A stretch of DNA of 64,000 bases from Castellaniella sp049651205 (GCF_049651205.1 NZ_JBASBR010000012.1:316034-380033), one strand, 5' to 3'. Shown: positions 45,390-54,711, numbered from the stretch's first letter. The notes: a model not told the origin generated them from the sequence alone. Numbers and translations: made by a program.

Positions 45390-45590
45390 GTATGTTCTAA
45401 CGCCTTCTTTGCAATAGAACATCAAAACGGGAAACAGGTGGCTTAACCCCAAGCCCAACTGTGCTGCCCCCGCAACGGTGCGTATGTTCTCCAGCCTTGA
45501 GCTGGTTGGCATGCCAGCCCGATACCGGCCTGCTTCAACCACCTGGCCGCCTGCTGGCCACACGGTGCTCTGTCAACAGAGCGCGTGCCG
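45390..45590 (+). ncRNA. Cobalamin riboswitch controlling btuB–btuF
   Basis: Conserved pieces in order: a P1-like stem TGTTCTA/TAGAACA (45393–45421), ACGGGAAACAGGTG, CCAAGCCCAACTGTGCTGCCCCCGCAAC-type core (ctGCCCCCGCAACGG visible) and GATACCGGCCTGC, then a GC-rich expression-platform hairpin. It lies directly upstream of a TonB-dependent receptor of BtuB type. Adenosylcobalamin binding is expected to switch the downstream genes off. Confidence 0.9.
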
Positions 45591-45647
45591 GGCTTGCAGG
45601 CCTCGATCATTTGGGTGTGCGGGGACGCACACCACACAGGGCTTACC

Positions 45648-47561
45648 ATGACTACCTCATTTTTGCGGCATGCCATTGCCGCTGCCTGCCTGTCCGGCGC
45701 GTTTCCCGCCACCCTCCTTGCACAAACCCCTGCTGTCACTGTCTTGCCAGACATTGTTGTGACGGCCAGCCGAACTCCGGAACCCCTGGCCGATGTGGTT
45801 GGGGACGTGTCGGTGATCAGCCCCAAGCAACTGGCCGAGGCCCGCGGCGACAGCGTGATTGACATCCTGGCCCGCACGCCCGGTATACAAGTCAGCACCA
45901 ACGGCGGGCCGCAAACCGTCAGCAGCCTGTTTTTACGAGGTACCAACACCGCCCACGCCCTTATCCTGATTGATGGTATGCGGATCAATGGCTCCAGTGC
46001 CGGTATCGTCAATTTTGCAGCGATCGATCCAGCCATGCTGGAACGCATCGAAATTCTGCGAGGAGCGGCCAGCAGCCTATATGGCTCGGATGCCATCGGC
46101 GGTGTCATCAACCTGATCACCAAAAAGGGCCAGCAGGATCAGCCACTTTCTGCCTGGGCCAATGTGGGTTACGGCACGTACGAAACTGCAAAAGCCAGTG
46201 CCGGGATATCAGGTGCGTCTGAAAAATGGGACTACAGTTTCTCGACCAGCACCGCCAACAGTAAGGGCTATGACGCCACACACCCCTATCTGGCCAATGG
46301 CAAACGTAATTTCAACCACACCTCCGATAAAGACGGCTATCGCAGCCACTCGGTATCGGGCACGCTGGGCTACCGCTGGGCCAAAGGCCACCGCCTGGGC
46401 CTGACGGCCTACGACAGCTACACCCACGGCGACTACGACAATGGGTTTTCATCCACCGCCAACGTGGTGGCCCTGTACCGCCAGCAGGCCTACAGCCTGG
46501 ACAGTACCGATGAAATCCTGCCGGGCTGGCGCAGCCACCTGAAATTTGGTTTTACCCGGGATAACTACGATGACCGTGGCGCGCAGGCGGTGGTCAACTC
46601 TCTGAAGCGCCACTACAGCTGGCTGAATACACTGGCACTGGGCGATTACCAGGAAATTTCTTTACTGCTGGAGCGCCAGGAAGAGCGCGTACAAGGCACC
46701 ACGCATTTTGAGGAAGACGCCCGTAACACCAATGCGGCCGCACTGATTTACAAAGCGGATTACCAGCGGGTGCATGCCCAGGGCAGCCTGCGCAACGACA
46801 ATATCTCTGGCTACGGCAACCAGGCCACCGGTAGCCTGGGGCTGGATTTTGATCTGAGCAACGACTGGCAAGTGGGCGTGGCGGGCAACACCGCATTTCA
46901 TGCCCCCACGTTCAATGACCTCTATTGGCCATTCCAGGATTTCGGGTTTTTTGGATCGTATGTTGGCAATCCCAATCTGAAACCCGAGAAATCCCGCAAT
47001 TTCGAGGCACATTTCCAGTATCAGAATGCAGACACTCGCCTGCGCCTGACGGCCTACCGGAATGTGATTGAGAATCTGATCAGCGGCCAGACAGATCCTG
47101 TCACGCAGGCATCAACACTGATGAACATCCACCACGCAACGATTCGTGGCCTGACACTCAGTGCCGAACAAACCTTGGGCAACACCACCCTGCGTGCCAG
47201 CGCCGATTTCCTCGATCCACGCAACGACGATCCGAAACCCGCCGCTGGCTTCACGCCTGCCGAAGGCTCGATGCTGCCTCACCGGGCGCGACAGGTGTTC
47301 CACGCCAGCGTCGAACACCGCATCCAGGCCCTGAAGCTGGGTGCCGAATACCAGTACACGGGCAACCGCTATGAAGACGCCGCCAACACAAACCGCCTCG
47401 GCGGCTATTCCCTGCTCAACCTGACCGCCGCCTACGACTTCAACAAGTCTCTGGGTGTTCAGGTGCGCTGGAACAACGTCCTTGATAAGGACTATGTGCT
47501 GGTGGATGGCTACAACACACCAGGCTCCAACGTGTTTGTAAATCTGTCCTGGAAGATGTAA
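45648..47561 (+). CDS. btuB: TonB-dependent vitamin B12 receptor, BtuB-like
   Basis: 637 residues. Signal peptide about 1–26, TonB box region with PDIVVTASRTPEPL, plug domain to about 160 (ILIDGMRINGSS; YGSDAIGGVINLITKK), then a 22-strand barrel ending in an aromatic-poor but typical ...VNLSWKM terminus. It imports cobalamin across the outer membrane with TonB energy. Assignment to cobalamin rests on the riboswitch in its leader and the btuF gene 3 bp downstream. AGGG precedes the ATG at 45648. Confidence 0.93.
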   Translation: MTTSFLRHAIAAACLSGAFPATLLAQTPAVTVLPDIVVTASRTPEPLADVVGDVSVISPKQLAEARGDSVIDILARTPGIQVSTNGGPQTVSSLFLRGTNTAHALILIDGMRINGSSAGIVNFAAIDPAMLERIEILRGAASSLYGSDAIGGVINLITKKGQQDQPLSAWANVGYGTYETAKASAGISGASEKWDYSFSTSTANSKGYDATHPYLANGKRNFNHTSDKDGYRSHSVSGTLGYRWAKGHRLGLTAYDSYTHGDYDNGFSSTANVVALYRQQAYSLDSTDEILPGWRSHLKFGFTRDNYDDRGAQAVVNSLKRHYSWLNTLALGDYQEISLLLERQEERVQGTTHFEEDARNTNAAALIYKADYQRVHAQGSLRNDNISGYGNQATGSLGLDFDLSNDWQVGVAGNTAFHAPTFNDLYWPFQDFGFFGSYVGNPNLKPEKSRNFEAHFQYQNADTRLRLTAYRNVIENLISGQTDPVTQASTLMNIHHATIRGLTLSAEQTLGNTTLRASADFLDPRNDDPKPAAGFTPAEGSMLPHRARQVFHASVEHRIQALKLGAEYQYTGNRYEDAANTNRLGGYSLLNLTAAYDFNKSLGVQVRWNNVLDKDYVLVDGYNTPGSNVFVNLSWKM

Positions 47562-47564
47562 GCC

Positions 47565-48437
47565 ATGCCGATACGCGTGTGCCTGCGCAAGCTGCTGCCC
47601 CTGCTCCTCCTATGCCTGCCGCTGCAAGGCGTGCTGTGGGTAGCTCCGGCACACGCCACGCAGGATCACACGCCACGCATCATTACCCTGGCACCCCACG
47701 CCACCGAGCTGGTGTTTGCCGCAGGGGCAGGCGCCGACATCGTGGCCACCGTGCAGCACAGCAACTATCCGGCAGCGGCGCAGCACATCCCGCGCGTGGG
47801 CAACGGCTTCCAGTACAGTGCGGAATCCATCCTGGTGCAACATCCCACATTGGTGATTGCCTGGTACCCCACTGACGCCAGCCGCGCCCTGGCTGACACG
47901 CTGGGGCGCCTGGACATCCCGTTGATATACGCCAATCCACAAACGCTGGAAGATATCCCGGCCCTGATCCGCCATCTGGGCGCACGGCTGGGCACCCAGG
48001 CCCGCGCCCGGCAAACGGCCAGTGCACTTGAAGCGCGCATTGCACGTCTGCAGCCGCTGGCCCCGCCGGCACCCACTGTTTTTATCGAGATCAGCGCCGA
48101 CCCCCTGTTTACGCTGGGCAACGACCCCTTGGTCAACAATATGCTGTCTCATTGCGGCGCAAGCAATCTCTATGGTTCACGCCGCATTGCTGCGCCCCAG
48201 GTAAGCCTGGAATCCGTACTGCACCTGAACCCGGACGCACTGATCTTGTCGCCCCCTGATCCGGCATCCGGACGGGCGCGTGCGCAATGGTGGGCCCGGC
48301 ACGGCCTTGAAGCCGCCCGGGCAGGTCACGTCTACACCATCAATCCAGACTGGCTGCACCGGCCCGGGCCACGACTGATCGATGCTGCTGAAACACTCTG
48401 CCATGATCTGCAAGGCCTCAGGGCTGCTGCGCAATAA
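47565..48437 (+). CDS. btuF: Cobalamin-binding periplasmic protein, BtuF-like
   Basis: 290 residues. Signal peptide about 1–31 (ends AHA), then a class III periplasmic binding fold (RIITLAPHATELVFAAGAG, VQHSNYPAAA, RVGNGFQYSAESILVQHPTLVIAW). It delivers cobalamin to an inner-membrane ABC permease. No btuC or btuD gene follows; thiG comes next. The gene starts 3 bp after btuB, so it is in the riboswitch-controlled operon. Confidence 0.9.
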   Translation: MPIRVCLRKLLPLLLLCLPLQGVLWVAPAHATQDHTPRIITLAPHATELVFAAGAGADIVATVQHSNYPAAAQHIPRVGNGFQYSAESILVQHPTLVIAWYPTDASRALADTLGRLDIPLIYANPQTLEDIPALIRHLGARLGTQARARQTASALEARIARLQPLAPPAPTVFIEISADPLFTLGNDPLVNNMLSHCGASNLYGSRRIAAPQVSLESVLHLNPDALILSPPDPASGRARAQWWARHGLEAARAGHVYTINPDWLHRPGPRLIDAAETLCHDLQGLRAAAQ

Positions 48438-48550
48438 AGCCTATCACCGAGCAGCACAGAGATAGACCGGACGAGGCCCTATAAATGGATTATCCTTGTG
48501 TGTGGCCGCCCCGTGCGGCCGCACCTATTGAAAGACAGCCATCGCACACT

Positions 48551-49354
48551 ATGACCACACCAGACACCCTCACCATTGCCAACCGCAGCTTTCAGTCTCG
48601 CCTGCTGGTGGGCACCGGCAAATACCGGGATTTTGCGCAAACCAAAGAGGCCATCGAGGCCAGCGGCACAGAAATCGTCACCGTTGCCATCCGGCGCACC
48701 AATATCGGGCAAAACCCCGGCGAGCCCAATCTGTTGGATTTTTTATCCCCGGATCGCTACACCATCCTGCCCAACACAGCCGGCTGTTATACGGCTGACG
48801 ACGCCGTGCGCACATTGCGCCTGGCCCGCGAGCTTCTCGACGGCCACAATCTGTGCAAACTAGAGGTTCTGGGCAATGCCGGCAATCTGTTCCCCAATAT
48901 GCCCGAAACTCTGGCAGCGGCCAAAACCCTGGTGGACGACGGCTTTGATGTAATGGTGTACTGCAGCGACGACCCCATCCAGTGCAAGATGCTTGAAGAT
49001 ATCGGCGTAGCTGCCGTCATGCCCCTGGCCTCGCTGATTGGCTCAGGCATGGGCATCATCAACCCCTGGAACCTGCGACTGATCATCGACCAGATGTCCG
49101 TCCCCGTGCTGGTGGATGCAGGCGTCGGCACAGCATCAGACGCCGCGATCGCCATGGAACTTGGCTGCGACGCCATTTTGATGAACACCGCTATCGCCGG
49201 TGCCCGAGACCCCATCCAGATGGCACACGCCATGCGCCTGGGTGTACAGGCCGGGCGCATGGCCTATTTGGCGGGCCGCGTCAAACGTAAATACTACGAT
49301 GCCGACCCCAGCTCTCCGTCCGAGGGGCTGCTGCCTTCCACTCGCGCTGCCTGA
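48551..49354 (+). CDS. thiG: Thiazole synthase
   Basis: 267 residues, TIM barrel. It makes the thiazole phosphate of thiamine from deoxyxylulose 5-phosphate, dehydroglycine and ThiS thiocarboxylate. The Schiff-base Lys is Lys103 in CKLEVLGN; VDAGVGTASDAA and LMNTAIAGARDP form the phosphate site. No thiS precedes it and no TPP riboswitch is recognisable in the 113 bp upstream. thiD follows 4 bp after the stop. Confidence 0.95.
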   Translation: MTTPDTLTIANRSFQSRLLVGTGKYRDFAQTKEAIEASGTEIVTVAIRRTNIGQNPGEPNLLDFLSPDRYTILPNTAGCYTADDAVRTLRLARELLDGHNLCKLEVLGNAGNLFPNMPETLAAAKTLVDDGFDVMVYCSDDPIQCKMLEDIGVAAVMPLASLIGSGMGIINPWNLRLIIDQMSVPVLVDAGVGTASDAAIAMELGCDAILMNTAIAGARDPIQMAHAMRLGVQAGRMAYLAGRVKRKYYDADPSSPSEGLLPSTRAA

Positions 49355-49358
49355 GCCC

Positions 49359-50192
49359 ATGATCCCCAACACCCTTTCCATCGCTGGCGTCGACCCCTCC
49401 GGAGGGGCCGGCGTATTGGCCGACGTCAAAACCATGAGTGCCCTGGGTGCCTATGGCATGGCCGTCGTGGCTGCCCTCACCGCGCAAAACACCCAGGCAG
49501 TCACCCATATCGCCGCCCTTGCCCCTGATTTCGTCGCGGCGCAGATCGACACCCTGTTTGCAGATATACGGATAGACGCCGTAAAAATCGGCATGCTGGG
49601 GCAAGCCGGGGTTACCCGTGCGGTTGCCGAGCGCCTGGCTCACTGGAAACCTCCTCATGTGGTGCTCGACCCTGTCATGGTGGCCAAAAGCGGCGACCAC
49701 CTGCTGGAGCAGCAAGCCGTCTCGGCACTGCGAGAAGAGCTCATCCCCCTGGCCACCATCATCACACCCAATCTGCCCGAAGCCGGCGTTTTGCTGGGCC
49801 AAAGCCCGGCAGATAGTCTCAAGGAAATGCGCCGCATGGCCGAACGCCTGCGCCGCTTGCTGCCTGACGACGGCACGCGCTGGGTATTTTTAAAGGGTGG
49901 TCATCTGCCAGGCAATGACACCATTGATCTCCTGCACGATGGCGACCGCCTGATCGAGCTGCCTGGCAGACGCATTGACACACCCAACACGCATGGCACC
50001 GGCTGCACTTTGTCTGCCGCCCTGGCAGCCTTGCTGCCCCGCACCGGCAACGTGCCCGACGCCGCGCAACAGGCCAAGCAATACCTGCAAAAAGCCATTG
50101 CGGCATCCGGCCAACTGCAGGTGGGCTCGGGGCACGGCCCCGTACAGCATTTTCATGCCTGGTGGCCCAATAACGGGTCAGCAGCCCACTAG
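49359..50192 (+). CDS. thiD: Hydroxymethylpyrimidine/phosphomethylpyrimidine kinase
   Basis: 277 residues, ribokinase-like fold. It phosphorylates HMP and HMP-P for thiamine synthesis. AGVDPSGGAGVLAD at the N-terminus, the VLDPVMVAKSGD segment and the anion-hole/catalytic THGTGCTLS are all present. It forms an operon with thiG. Confidence 0.94.
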   Translation: MIPNTLSIAGVDPSGGAGVLADVKTMSALGAYGMAVVAALTAQNTQAVTHIAALAPDFVAAQIDTLFADIRIDAVKIGMLGQAGVTRAVAERLAHWKPPHVVLDPVMVAKSGDHLLEQQAVSALREELIPLATIITPNLPEAGVLLGQSPADSLKEMRRMAERLRRLLPDDGTRWVFLKGGHLPGNDTIDLLHDGDRLIELPGRRIDTPNTHGTGCTLSAALAALLPRTGNVPDAAQQAKQYLQKAIAASGQLQVGSGHGPVQHFHAWWPNNGSAAH

Positions 50193-50215
50193 CCCCCGAT
50201 GGCCAAACGCTGGCC

Positions 50216-50238
50216 TATAATCGATGCACGTTAACCCT
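50216..50238 (+). promoter_or_regulatory. −10 box and partial GTTAACCCT motif before the PCMT-like gene
   Basis: Exact TATAAT at 50216–50221. GTTAACCCT (50230–50238) matches nine bases of the palindrome seen at 19046 and 45072. No good −35 is seen. Confidence 0.4.
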
Positions 50239-50252
50239 AAGGCTTACGCGAC

Positions 50253-50933
50253 ATGAACGTCAACGACATCCCCGATGCCGACCGCGCCCGCTTCAATATG
50301 GTCGAACAGCAGATCCGCCCCTGGAACGTCCAGGACGAACGCCTGCTGCAGGCCGTGTTCGATATCCCACGCGAGCACTTTGTCCCGCCCCAGCTGCGCG
50401 CGCTGGCGTTTGCCGACACCGAGCTGCCGCTCATCATCGATGGCGTAGACACCCGCGAGCACATGCTCTCACCCAAGGTAGAAAGCAGGCTCATCGAAGA
50501 GCTGCATCTCACCGCCTCCGACTGTGTACTGGAGATTGGAACAGGATCGGGCTATCAGGCCGCCCTGTTGTCCCGGCTGTGTCAGCAAGTCACCACCATC
50601 GAAATCGACAGTCGGCTGGCCGCCTTTTCCCAAGGCAACTTTGCGCGCAACCAGATCAACAACATCGTCCAGGAAACCGGCGACGCCCATGCGGGCTGGG
50701 GGACAGCCGAATACGATGCGATCCTGATCACCGGATCCGTGCCCACAGTGCCCGACGCGCTCAAATATCAACTGGCTGTAGGCGGCCGTCTGATGGCCAT
50801 CGTGGGCCACAATCCCATCATGACCGCCTGTCGTATCACGCGCACCAGCGCAGCCAACTTCGAGACCGTCCAGATTTTTGATACCTGGACCAAGCCGTTG
50901 CGCGGCACTGCGCGCTCGCGATTCAAGTTTTAA
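50253..50933 (+). CDS. Protein-L-isoaspartate O-methyltransferase family protein
   Basis: 226 residues. An AdoMet-binding motif I (VLEIGTGSGYQAALL) at about 90 and the N-terminal RFNMVEQQIRPWNV, typical of the betaproteobacterial PCMT-like group. True Pcm repairs isoaspartyl sites, but this group has diverged in the substrate loop, and its activity is unproven. Its 3' end overlaps the convergent heptose gene by 11 bp. Confidence 0.82.
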   Translation: MNVNDIPDADRARFNMVEQQIRPWNVQDERLLQAVFDIPREHFVPPQLRALAFADTELPLIIDGVDTREHMLSPKVESRLIEELHLTASDCVLEIGTGSGYQAALLSRLCQQVTTIEIDSRLAAFSQGNFARNQINNIVQETGDAHAGWGTAEYDAILITGSVPTVPDALKYQLAVGGRLMAIVGHNPIMTACRITRTSAANFETVQIFDTWTKPLRGTARSRFKF

Positions 50934-51411
50934 GGCGGATTTTATCCAGCAGGCTGGTGGTCGAGCGCTGGTGCTCAAACGGAATAGCCAGCGCACGCCC
51001 TCCCCAAGACCGCACCACCGCCGTCTCGGGCAGGGTTTCCATGTCGTAGTCGCCACCTTTTACGATCACATCCGGTTGCAGCGCCTGAATCAACTGCAAC
51101 GGGGTGTCTTCGTCAAACCAGGTAACCACATCAACACAGCTCAGCGCCGCCAGCAAAGCGGCCCTGTCTTCCATGCGGTTTAACGGACGATCGGGGCCCT
51201 TGCCCAGGCGCCGCACAGACGCATCGGTATTGACGGCCACCACCAGGCTGCCCCCCAGCTGTGCCGCCTGATCCAGATAAGTGACATGACCGCGGTGTAA
51301 AAGATCAAACACCCCATTGGTGAACACCAGCGGACGTGCCAATGATCCATCGGCCACTTGGCGCAGGCAGGCCTGGGGCGAGAGCACCTTGGCATCAAAT
51401 CTCGCGATCAT
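50923..51411 (-). CDS. rfaE2: D-glycero-beta-D-manno-heptose 1-phosphate adenylyltransferase (HldE C-domain type, RfaE2)
   Basis: 162 residues, nucleotidyltransferase fold with the HxGH motif in FTNGVFDLLHRGH and KGGDYDMETLPE. It makes ADP-heptose for the LPS inner core. The kinase half (HldE N-domain) is a separate gene elsewhere. The ATG at 51411 overlaps the ubiB stop (ATGA); upstream in-frame sequence is antisense of ubiB. Confidence 0.93.
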   Translation of the reverse strand: MIARFDAKVLSPQACLRQVADGSLARPLVFTNGVFDLLHRGHVTYLDQAAQLGGSLVVAVNTDASVRRLGKGPDRPLNRMEDRAALLAALSCVDVVTWFDEDTPLQLIQALQPDVIVKGGDYDMETLPETAVVRSWGGRALAIPFEHQRSTTSLLDKIRLKT

Positions 51412-52973
51412 AGGGCGCCTCCATGAACAATCGCCCAGACCGCCACACCCAGGCCAATCGCCAAAATGCCACAAAGCACCCCCAGCAACCGCTGGGTACC
51501 CTGTTGCGCCCGTCGAAGCTGCTGGATTTCGGCTCGCATGGCAGGCGTGAGATCAGGCTGGCTTAAGCGGCCATACACCAGTCGGGGAAGCTGAGGCAAA
51601 ATCTGCGACCACTGGCTGGCTTCTTGATCCAGACGCTGACGCAGACCGCGCAGGCCCACCCGCTGATGCATCCAGCGTTCGAGAAAAGGTTTGGCGGTTT
51701 GCCAGAGATCCAGCTTGGGATCCAGCTCGCGTCCCATGCCCTCGACATTGAGCAGTGTTTTTTGCAGCAACACCAGCTGCGGCTGGATCTCGACGTTAAA
51801 CCGGCGCGACGTCTGAAACAGGCGCAGCAATACCTGCCCGAGGGAAATCTCGGCCAGAGGGCGATCAAAATAAGGCTCGCACACGGCCCTCACCGCGCCT
51901 TCGAGCTCTTCTTCACGGGTATCGGCCGGCACCCAGCCGGACTCGATGTGCAACTGTGCCACCCGACGATAGTCGCGATGAAAAAACGCCAGGAAATTCT
52001 GCGCGAGATAGTTTTTATCGAATTCGGACAAAGATCCTACGATGCCGAAATCCAGGGCAATGTAGCGCCCCAGGGTATCGGGATGATCGGACACCAGAAT
52101 ATTGCCGGGATGCATGTCGGCATGAAAAAAGCCGTCCGAGAACACCTGCATGAAGAAAATCTCCACGCCCTGGCGGGCCAGCAAAGGGATATCCACACCC
52201 AGCTGACGCAGCTGCTCGACCCGGCTGATGGGCACACCGCGCATCCGCTGCATGGTAAACACCTGGCTGGTGCAATACTCCCAGACAACCTCAGGCACCA
52301 TCAAAAGCTCGGCACGGCCTGTCTCAGGCCCAAAATTGCGGCGTAACTGGCTGCAATTGGCGGCTTCCCGGATCAGGTCAAGCTCGTCGTGCAGATAGTT
52401 ATCAAACTCGGCCACCACCTCGCGGGGCTTGAGACGCCGCCCATCCGGCATCAGACGCTCGACCAGCCCGGCCAGTACCCGCAACAAGGTGAGATCGCGT
52501 TCGATGGCGTGGCGCATACCCGGACGCAAGACCTTGACCGCAACCTCCCGGCCATCATGCAGGACAGCAAAATGCACTTGGGCGATCGAGGCAGAGGCCA
52601 CCGGATCGCGCTCGAAGTGGGCAAACAGGGCTTGTGGCGCAGCACCCAAAGCTTCCTGGATAATCTGCGCCGCCTGCTCGGAAGGAAACGGCGGCACGCG
52701 GTCTTGCAAAAGCGCCAGCTCGTCGGCAAGGTCGGCCGGGATGAGATCGCGACGCGTGGACAAGACCTGGCCAAATTTGACGTAAATGGGGCCCAGGGTT
52801 TCGAGAGCCAGGCGCAGGCGCTCGCCACGCGGGCGGCGGGGCCGCCAGCCCAGGCAAACAATGCGCAGCAAGAAGTGGGCCAGAGGATGCTGCAAGCTGG
52901 AGAGCACGAGCTCGTCGAGGCGGTAACGCAAGGCCACCACCAGGATAGATATCAGGCGCAGCAGCGTAATCAT
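51408..52973 (-). CDS. ubiB: UbiB, atypical kinase/ATPase for ubiquinone biosynthesis
   Basis: 521 residues. The ADCK/UbiB signatures are present: the KFGQ (KxGQ) motif, the Ala-rich nucleotide loop ASASIAQVH, VAVKVLRPGM with the Lys, and ADMHPGNI. C-terminal hydrophobic anchor near 495–515. It assists the membrane-bound ubiquinone-synthesis complex. It is ATGA-coupled to both ubiJ upstream and rfaE2 downstream. Confidence 0.95.
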   Translation of the reverse strand: MITLLRLISILVVALRYRLDELVLSSLQHPLAHFLLRIVCLGWRPRRPRGERLRLALETLGPIYVKFGQVLSTRRDLIPADLADELALLQDRVPPFPSEQAAQIIQEALGAAPQALFAHFERDPVASASIAQVHFAVLHDGREVAVKVLRPGMRHAIERDLTLLRVLAGLVERLMPDGRRLKPREVVAEFDNYLHDELDLIREAANCSQLRRNFGPETGRAELLMVPEVVWEYCTSQVFTMQRMRGVPISRVEQLRQLGVDIPLLARQGVEIFFMQVFSDGFFHADMHPGNILVSDHPDTLGRYIALDFGIVGSLSEFDKNYLAQNFLAFFHRDYRRVAQLHIESGWVPADTREEELEGAVRAVCEPYFDRPLAEISLGQVLLRLFQTSRRFNVEIQPQLVLLQKTLLNVEGMGRELDPKLDLWQTAKPFLERWMHQRVGLRGLRQRLDQEASQWSQILPQLPRLVYGRLSQPDLTPAMRAEIQQLRRAQQGTQRLLGVLCGILAIGLGVAVWAIVHGGAL

Positions 52974-53590
52974 GAATGCCTCTTCAGGCGCTGCACCCGC
53001 TGATCGAGTGCATCAAGCCGTTTACCCAGGCTTTTTACCCCGGCAGATATCTGGCCAAGGGCCTCATGCCGGACGGCCAGACCGGACTCATCTGCGAGAT
53101 ATTCGGACACGTTGTCGCGGGCACGCCCGGCAGCCACCTTGGCACCAGATACCAACTGACGGCTGCCTTGTACCAGACGCACCGCCATCACATCCCCCAC
53201 TACGCCGGCCAGGTCACTCTCCACATCCCAGCGGAGATCTCGGGCGAGATCGGACACCAGGTGTGCCAGGCCGGCATCTCCCTGGATATGCGCCAGTGCC
53301 GTCACCCCAGCCAGCCCTTGGGATGCCCAGGCACCAGGCAGCTCTTTGAGGCGCTGGGCTGGAACCGAGAGGGTCACGTTGGGCACGATGGCAGGATCGC
53401 AGCGCTGCACCAGGCCTTGCGCCGTAATGCTGAGTTGCAATGACCAGATACCGGCAGAAAGACGCACTGACTTGCCGGCATGCGCCGACAGGCGCTCTTG
53501 GGCCCAGGGCTCGCGTTGCACCAGCGTATTAAAGCCACGCAGCAGTACAGCCGTGGGCGGGGGTAGGAAAGAAGGTAGGGGCAGCTTCAT
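52970..53590 (-). CDS. ubiJ: UbiJ, SCP2-domain accessory protein of ubiquinone biosynthesis
   Basis: 206 residues: an SCP2-like lipid-binding fold (about 15–110) followed by a helical C-terminal tail (KSLGKRLDALDQRVQRL, coiled-coil-like). It scaffolds hydroxylases and methylases in ubiquinone synthesis. It lies between the Tim44-like gene and ubiB. The ATG at 53590 is chosen; a GTG seven codons earlier is possible. Confidence 0.9.
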   Translation of the reverse strand: MKLPLPSFLPPPTAVLLRGFNTLVQREPWAQERLSAHAGKSVRLSAGIWSLQLSITAQGLVQRCDPAIVPNVTLSVPAQRLKELPGAWASQGLAGVTALAHIQGDAGLAHLVSDLARDLRWDVESDLAGVVGDVMAVRLVQGSRQLVSGAKVAAGRARDNVSEYLADESGLAVRHEALGQISAGVKSLGKRLDALDQRVQRLKRHS

Positions 53591-53700
53591 GCACAGGCAA
53601 CCGAAAAACACGCGCTACGCGGGTGCGCAGGAACCTCAGTTTACCGGTTTTGCCTGGGGCTTATCGGCAGGGCACGCAGCGCTGCCCTGCCAAACCACCT

Positions 53701-54654
53701 TTAGTTACCCTGAGGATTCAGCTGTTGGATACCTGCCAGCAGCCAACCCTCACCGTCGGCCTTGTAGAGGTTCCAGACTTCTTCCATGCGGAAGGCCTCG
53801 GCACCCTCAGCTTCGCGCAGCATGCCCGAATAACGCACGCTAGCCAGGTGGCCGCCGGCCACGGTTTCGATACCCAGGAGCTCCGCGTTAAGCAACACGA
53901 TTTCGGTGTGATTGCTTTCGTCGGGCTGCGGCAGGCGCGGCGTGATCTCTGCCAGGAGATCGTCGGTGAGCAAGGCCTTTAGCGCCTCGCGATCTCCGGC
54001 ATCCCAAAGCGCCTGTACCCGGGTAAATTGCTGCTTGGCCTGTACCAAAAAGGCGGGGATGTCGAAATCGGCTGGAACAAACCAGGAGGGGTCAGGTGCA
54101 TCGACAGACGGGACAGCCTGAATGACCGGCGCCGCGGACGCCGAAGCGGCTGGCGTTGACCCCCATGCGGGGCCCTGCGAGCTCTGGGAGGCGGACTGGC
54201 GATAGCTGTTACCGCCCTGTGCCGCCCCAGCAGAAGCCAGAGGACTTTGAGCACCCCGCAGACGGCGCACCAGAAACATCACGGCAAAGATCACCAGACC
54301 AATCAGCAAGGCACTGGAGAGGAACTCAAGCAAAGCCCCCGATAGCCCAAGGCTGGACAGCAGCGCTGCAATGCCCAGACCGGCAGCAATACCGGCCAGA
54401 GGCCCCAACCAGCGGGACATGCCCGACTTGGCTGCAGTGGCGCCAGCAGCCGACGTGGTGGCGGCGCGCTGAGTAGTGGCGGCTGCAGGCGGTGTGACGG
54501 CCTGACGCTGTTTGATGACATTGGTGGACTGACGGCCAAAGCTGAGACCTCCGCCCATCCGGCGCGCCTGGGCGTCGGACGTAACAGCAAGCATCATCAG
54601 TGCGACGGACAGCATCAGGGCGGCCATCAGCCAGCGAGGTAATTGGAAGGTCAT
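53701..54654 (-). CDS. Tim44-like domain membrane protein
   Basis: 317 residues. A signal-type N-terminal segment (about 7–28), the RRMGGGLSFG sequence typical of the family, an Ala/Thr/Ser-rich stretch, two membrane helices (about 85–125) and a C-terminal Tim44 domain (about 195–315). In bacteria of this group it sits between ubiE and ubiJ; function unknown, perhaps membrane tethering. The ATG at 54654 has GGAG in front. Confidence 0.9.
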   Translation of the reverse strand: MTFQLPRWLMAALMLSVALMMLAVTSDAQARRMGGGLSFGRQSTNVIKQRQAVTPPAAATTQRAATTSAAGATAAKSGMSRWLGPLAGIAAGLGIAALLSSLGLSGALLEFLSSALLIGLVIFAVMFLVRRLRGAQSPLASAGAAQGGNSYRQSASQSSQGPAWGSTPAASASAAPVIQAVPSVDAPDPSWFVPADFDIPAFLVQAKQQFTRVQALWDAGDREALKALLTDDLLAEITPRLPQPDESNHTEIVLLNAELLGIETVAGGHLASVRYSGMLREAEGAEAFRMEEVWNLYKADGEGWLLAGIQQLNPQGN

Positions 54655-54680
54655 GAGATCTCCGGAGAAGAATCGGTTTC

Positions 54681-54711
54681 GGTTGTTGTCAGCCACAAGC
54701 TGACAACAACC
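54681..54711. other. 13-bp perfect hairpin between ubiE and the Tim44-like gene
   Basis: Arms GGTTGTTGTCAGC and its exact complement around CACAA. It falls in the 141-bp gap, with no T-run on the minus strand. It may attenuate, process or stabilise the ubiE–Tim44–ubiJ–ubiB mRNA. Confidence 0.6.

Larger units (their letters stand above)
45291..45647. promoter_or_regulatory. 357-bp region: terminator, promoter and cobalamin riboswitch
   Basis: Gene-free. It holds the small-gene terminator (45332–45362), a consensus TATAAT at 45370–45375, the riboswitch (about 45390–45590) and the btuB ribosome site (AGGG before 45648). Confidence 0.8.

Noticed and set aside
48438..48550. TPP riboswitch or thiS gene upstream of thiG
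   Set aside because: Neither the conserved CTGAGA/GATCTGG-type blocks nor a frame ending in Gly-Gly was seen.
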